A stretch of DNA of 46,657 nt. Source: Hyphomicrobiales bacterium (GTDB lineage: Bacteria > Pseudomonadota > Alphaproteobacteria > Rhizobiales > JAJFHB01). Made by a program: the position numbers and the translations under genes. The stretch lies in assembly GCA_021775755.1 (NCBI GenBank), contig JAJFHE010000049.1, positions 1-46,657 of the forward strand, in the 5' to 3' direction. Positions 45,880 through 46,657 of the stretch are shown here, piece after piece. Each line of letters starts with the position of its first letter. The first letter of the stretch is position 1. Below the pieces are notes generated by a model. That model saw only the letters and a program-made list of their open reading frames with translations, was not told the DNA's origin and ran no database searches.

Positions 45880-46272
45880 CTACGCGCGGTAGCTGCCCCA
45901 CGCGGTTTCGGTGATCCACCAGATCGCCTTGCCGCCGATGAAGATCATTGCGGCGAGCACAACCCAGCCGGCTGTCCCGACATCAATGGCGCCGGTGCCC
46001 GCCGCCAGTACCGGAACGACGAGCGCCAGATAGTAGGGGCCCGTGTAGCGGCAGTGAACGCGCCCGCAGCGCCGCGCGTTGAGCATGCAAGCTGCGCCCA
46101 TCCATAACAGCGCCATGCACCAGATAGCCGTGCGCACCGGCACGGCAGCAAACGCTCCGGCGGCAACTGCCAGCATAGGCAAACCCCAGACAAGAAGATA
46201 ACTTGTAACGCCGCCCGACCAATCGCGCGCCCGGCCACGCTCCTGACCCGATGCCGCCTTTCGGTCAGCCAC
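45880..46272 (-). CDS. Small membrane protein of the mercury-resistance cluster
   Basis: The product is about 130 aa from the GTG at 46272, which overlaps the stop of the GDCC gene; AGGAAGG lies 11 bases upstream. The frame open to 46428 is rejected since it only shadows that gene. Four hydrophobic stretches begin near VTSYLLVWGLPMLAVAAGAFA and include IWCMALLWMGAACMLN, YLALVVPVLAAGTG and VVLAAMIFIGGKAIWW. The loop NARRCGRVHCRYTGPYY has two cysteines and could bind metal. I do not recognise a named family, but such proteins accompany merF-type genes. Confidence 0.7.
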   Translation of the reverse strand: MADRKAASGQERGRARDWSGGVTSYLLVWGLPMLAVAAGAFAAVPVRTAIWCMALLWMGAACMLNARRCGRVHCRYTGPYYLALVVPVLAAGTGAIDVGTAGWVVLAAMIFIGGKAIWWITETAWGSYRA

Positions 46273-46489
46273 AGCACCCGCCGCCTTCCTGGATCGGCGG
46301 ACAGGCAACCGTGCCGTAAGAGCAGTAGACACAGCAATCGCCGGGCAGCGGTTTAAGAACGGCGCTGCATCCCTTGCAGTCATAAAACCACTGACAGGCA
46401 TTGGTCGGCATGATCTCGATTTCGACATGCCCGCATTCGGGGCAGGTAATGGTCGATGTCAGTTCGACTGAACCGTCTTGCGTTTCCAT
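46265..46489 (-). CDS. GDCC-type cysteine-rich protein of the mercury-resistance cluster
   Basis: The product is 74 aa from the ATG at 46489, inside the end of merF. It has four cysteine groups: TCPECGHVEIEIMP, NACQWFYDCKGC, GDCCVYCSYGTVACPPIQ and a terminal GGGCCG. The GDCCVYCSYGT block is typical of small proteins near mer genes and probably binds metal. It overlaps merF by about 30 bases and the next gene by 8, so all three are made from one mRNA. Its exact role in mercury handling is unknown. Confidence 0.83.
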   Translation of the reverse strand: METQDGSVELTSTITCPECGHVEIEIMPTNACQWFYDCKGCSAVLKPLPGDCCVYCSYGTVACPPIQEGGGCCG

Positions 46490-46657
46490 AGGGCATACAC
46501 CGTGATTGCAATAAACATGGCCAGTACGGGCAACAGTACATAGTCGAGCACACCGACAAGCGCCGATAGGCCAATCGCGCCCAGCAACACAACCAGAACA
46601 GGCGTGAAGCAGCATAGCGCCGCTATAACACTACCGATAATACCCACTTGCAAAAGT
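46459..46657 (-). CDS. merF: Mercuric transport protein MerF (N-terminus cut by window end)
   Basis: The frame runs off the window's right end; about 65 residues are visible. They read as MerF: QVGIIGSVIAALCCFTPVLVVLLGAIGLSALVG with the paired cysteines (ALCC) in the first membrane helix, then a second helix LDYVLLPVLAMFIAITVYALW. MerF carries Hg(II) across the inner membrane. The second CC pair usual at the C-terminus is absent here; the protein ends WKRKTVQSN. merR and merA must lie outside the window if present. Confidence 0.88.
   Translation of the reverse strand, partial: LLQVGIIGSVIAALCCFTPVLVVLLGAIGLSALVGVLDYVLLPVLAMFIAITVYALWKRKTVQSN

Overview
The window reads as a chromosomal stretch of a GC-rich alphaproteobacterium, most likely Hyphomicrobiales (Rhizobiales-like). 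The pointers are a PcaQ-type LysR regulator divergent from a pcaC-pcaH-pcaG-CoA-transferase operon, a GlxBCD/MgsABC three-gene amidotransferase module, a PotA/H/I/D transporter and long runs of tightly coupled catabolic genes. This is inference from gene content; there is no rRNA or other phylogenetic marker. I saw no tRNA, rRNA or CRISPR array.

Layout. 1-3.6 kb is accessory: the tail of an IS630-family transposase, a 122-bp MITE-like element with perfect 12-bp ends, and a minus-strand pair made of a large, apparently frameshifted polymorphic-toxin-like protein and a 75-aa zinc-ribbon protein coupled by ATGA. 3.6-18.4 kb is a minus-strand catabolic island: PotA-PotH-PotI-PotD polyamine-type ABC transporter, a UUCG-loop terminator, serine hydrolase, amidase, a sulfolactaldehyde-reductase-like dehydrogenase, a two-subunit sulfopyruvate-decarboxylase-like TPP enzyme, a GMC oxidoreductase, a EutA-like racemase-family protein, an M20 deacylase, an ectoine-hydrolase-like M24 protein and a fumarylpyruvate-hydrolase-like protein. 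Divergent from potA is N-carbamoylputrescine amidase. 19.5-25.4 kb holds HyuB/HyuA hydantoinase-oxoprolinase genes and their GntR regulator, divergent from a serine hydroxymethyltransferase paralogue with altered active-site residues. Both promoters carry the same 13-bp operator over the -10 box.

25.4-35.7 kb is the most interesting region. The protocatechuate branch of the beta-ketoadipate pathway (PcaC, PcaH, PcaG, a CoA-transferase pair, PcaQ) lies beside a second transcription unit of a 1076-aa self-sufficient reductive dehalogenase (RdhA fused to an FMN/NAD/2Fe-2S reductase, as in BhbA and NpRdhA) followed by PobA, 4-hydroxybenzoate 3-monooxygenase. The logic is halogenated 4-hydroxybenzoate to 4-hydroxybenzoate (RdhA), to protocatechuate (PobA), to ring cleavage (PcaGH) and onward. 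Both promoters share an ATAACT-N4-GGkTAT dyad followed 19-20 nt later by TTTTACATAACC, which looks like PcaQ control of dehalogenation and ring cleavage together. pcaB and pcaD are not in the window.

35.7-46.7 kb contains a PAS histidine kinase, a YjbR-like protein, an FAD monooxygenase, the GlxD/GlxC/GlxB (or MgsCBA) module with two perfect palindromic operators in its promoter, a GcvA-like LysR regulator divergent from a Rieske oxygenase plus D-2-hydroxyacid dehydrogenase, a cytochrome P460-like protein, and the end of a mercury-resistance cluster (membrane protein, GDCC-type cysteine-rich protein, MerF cut by the window edge).
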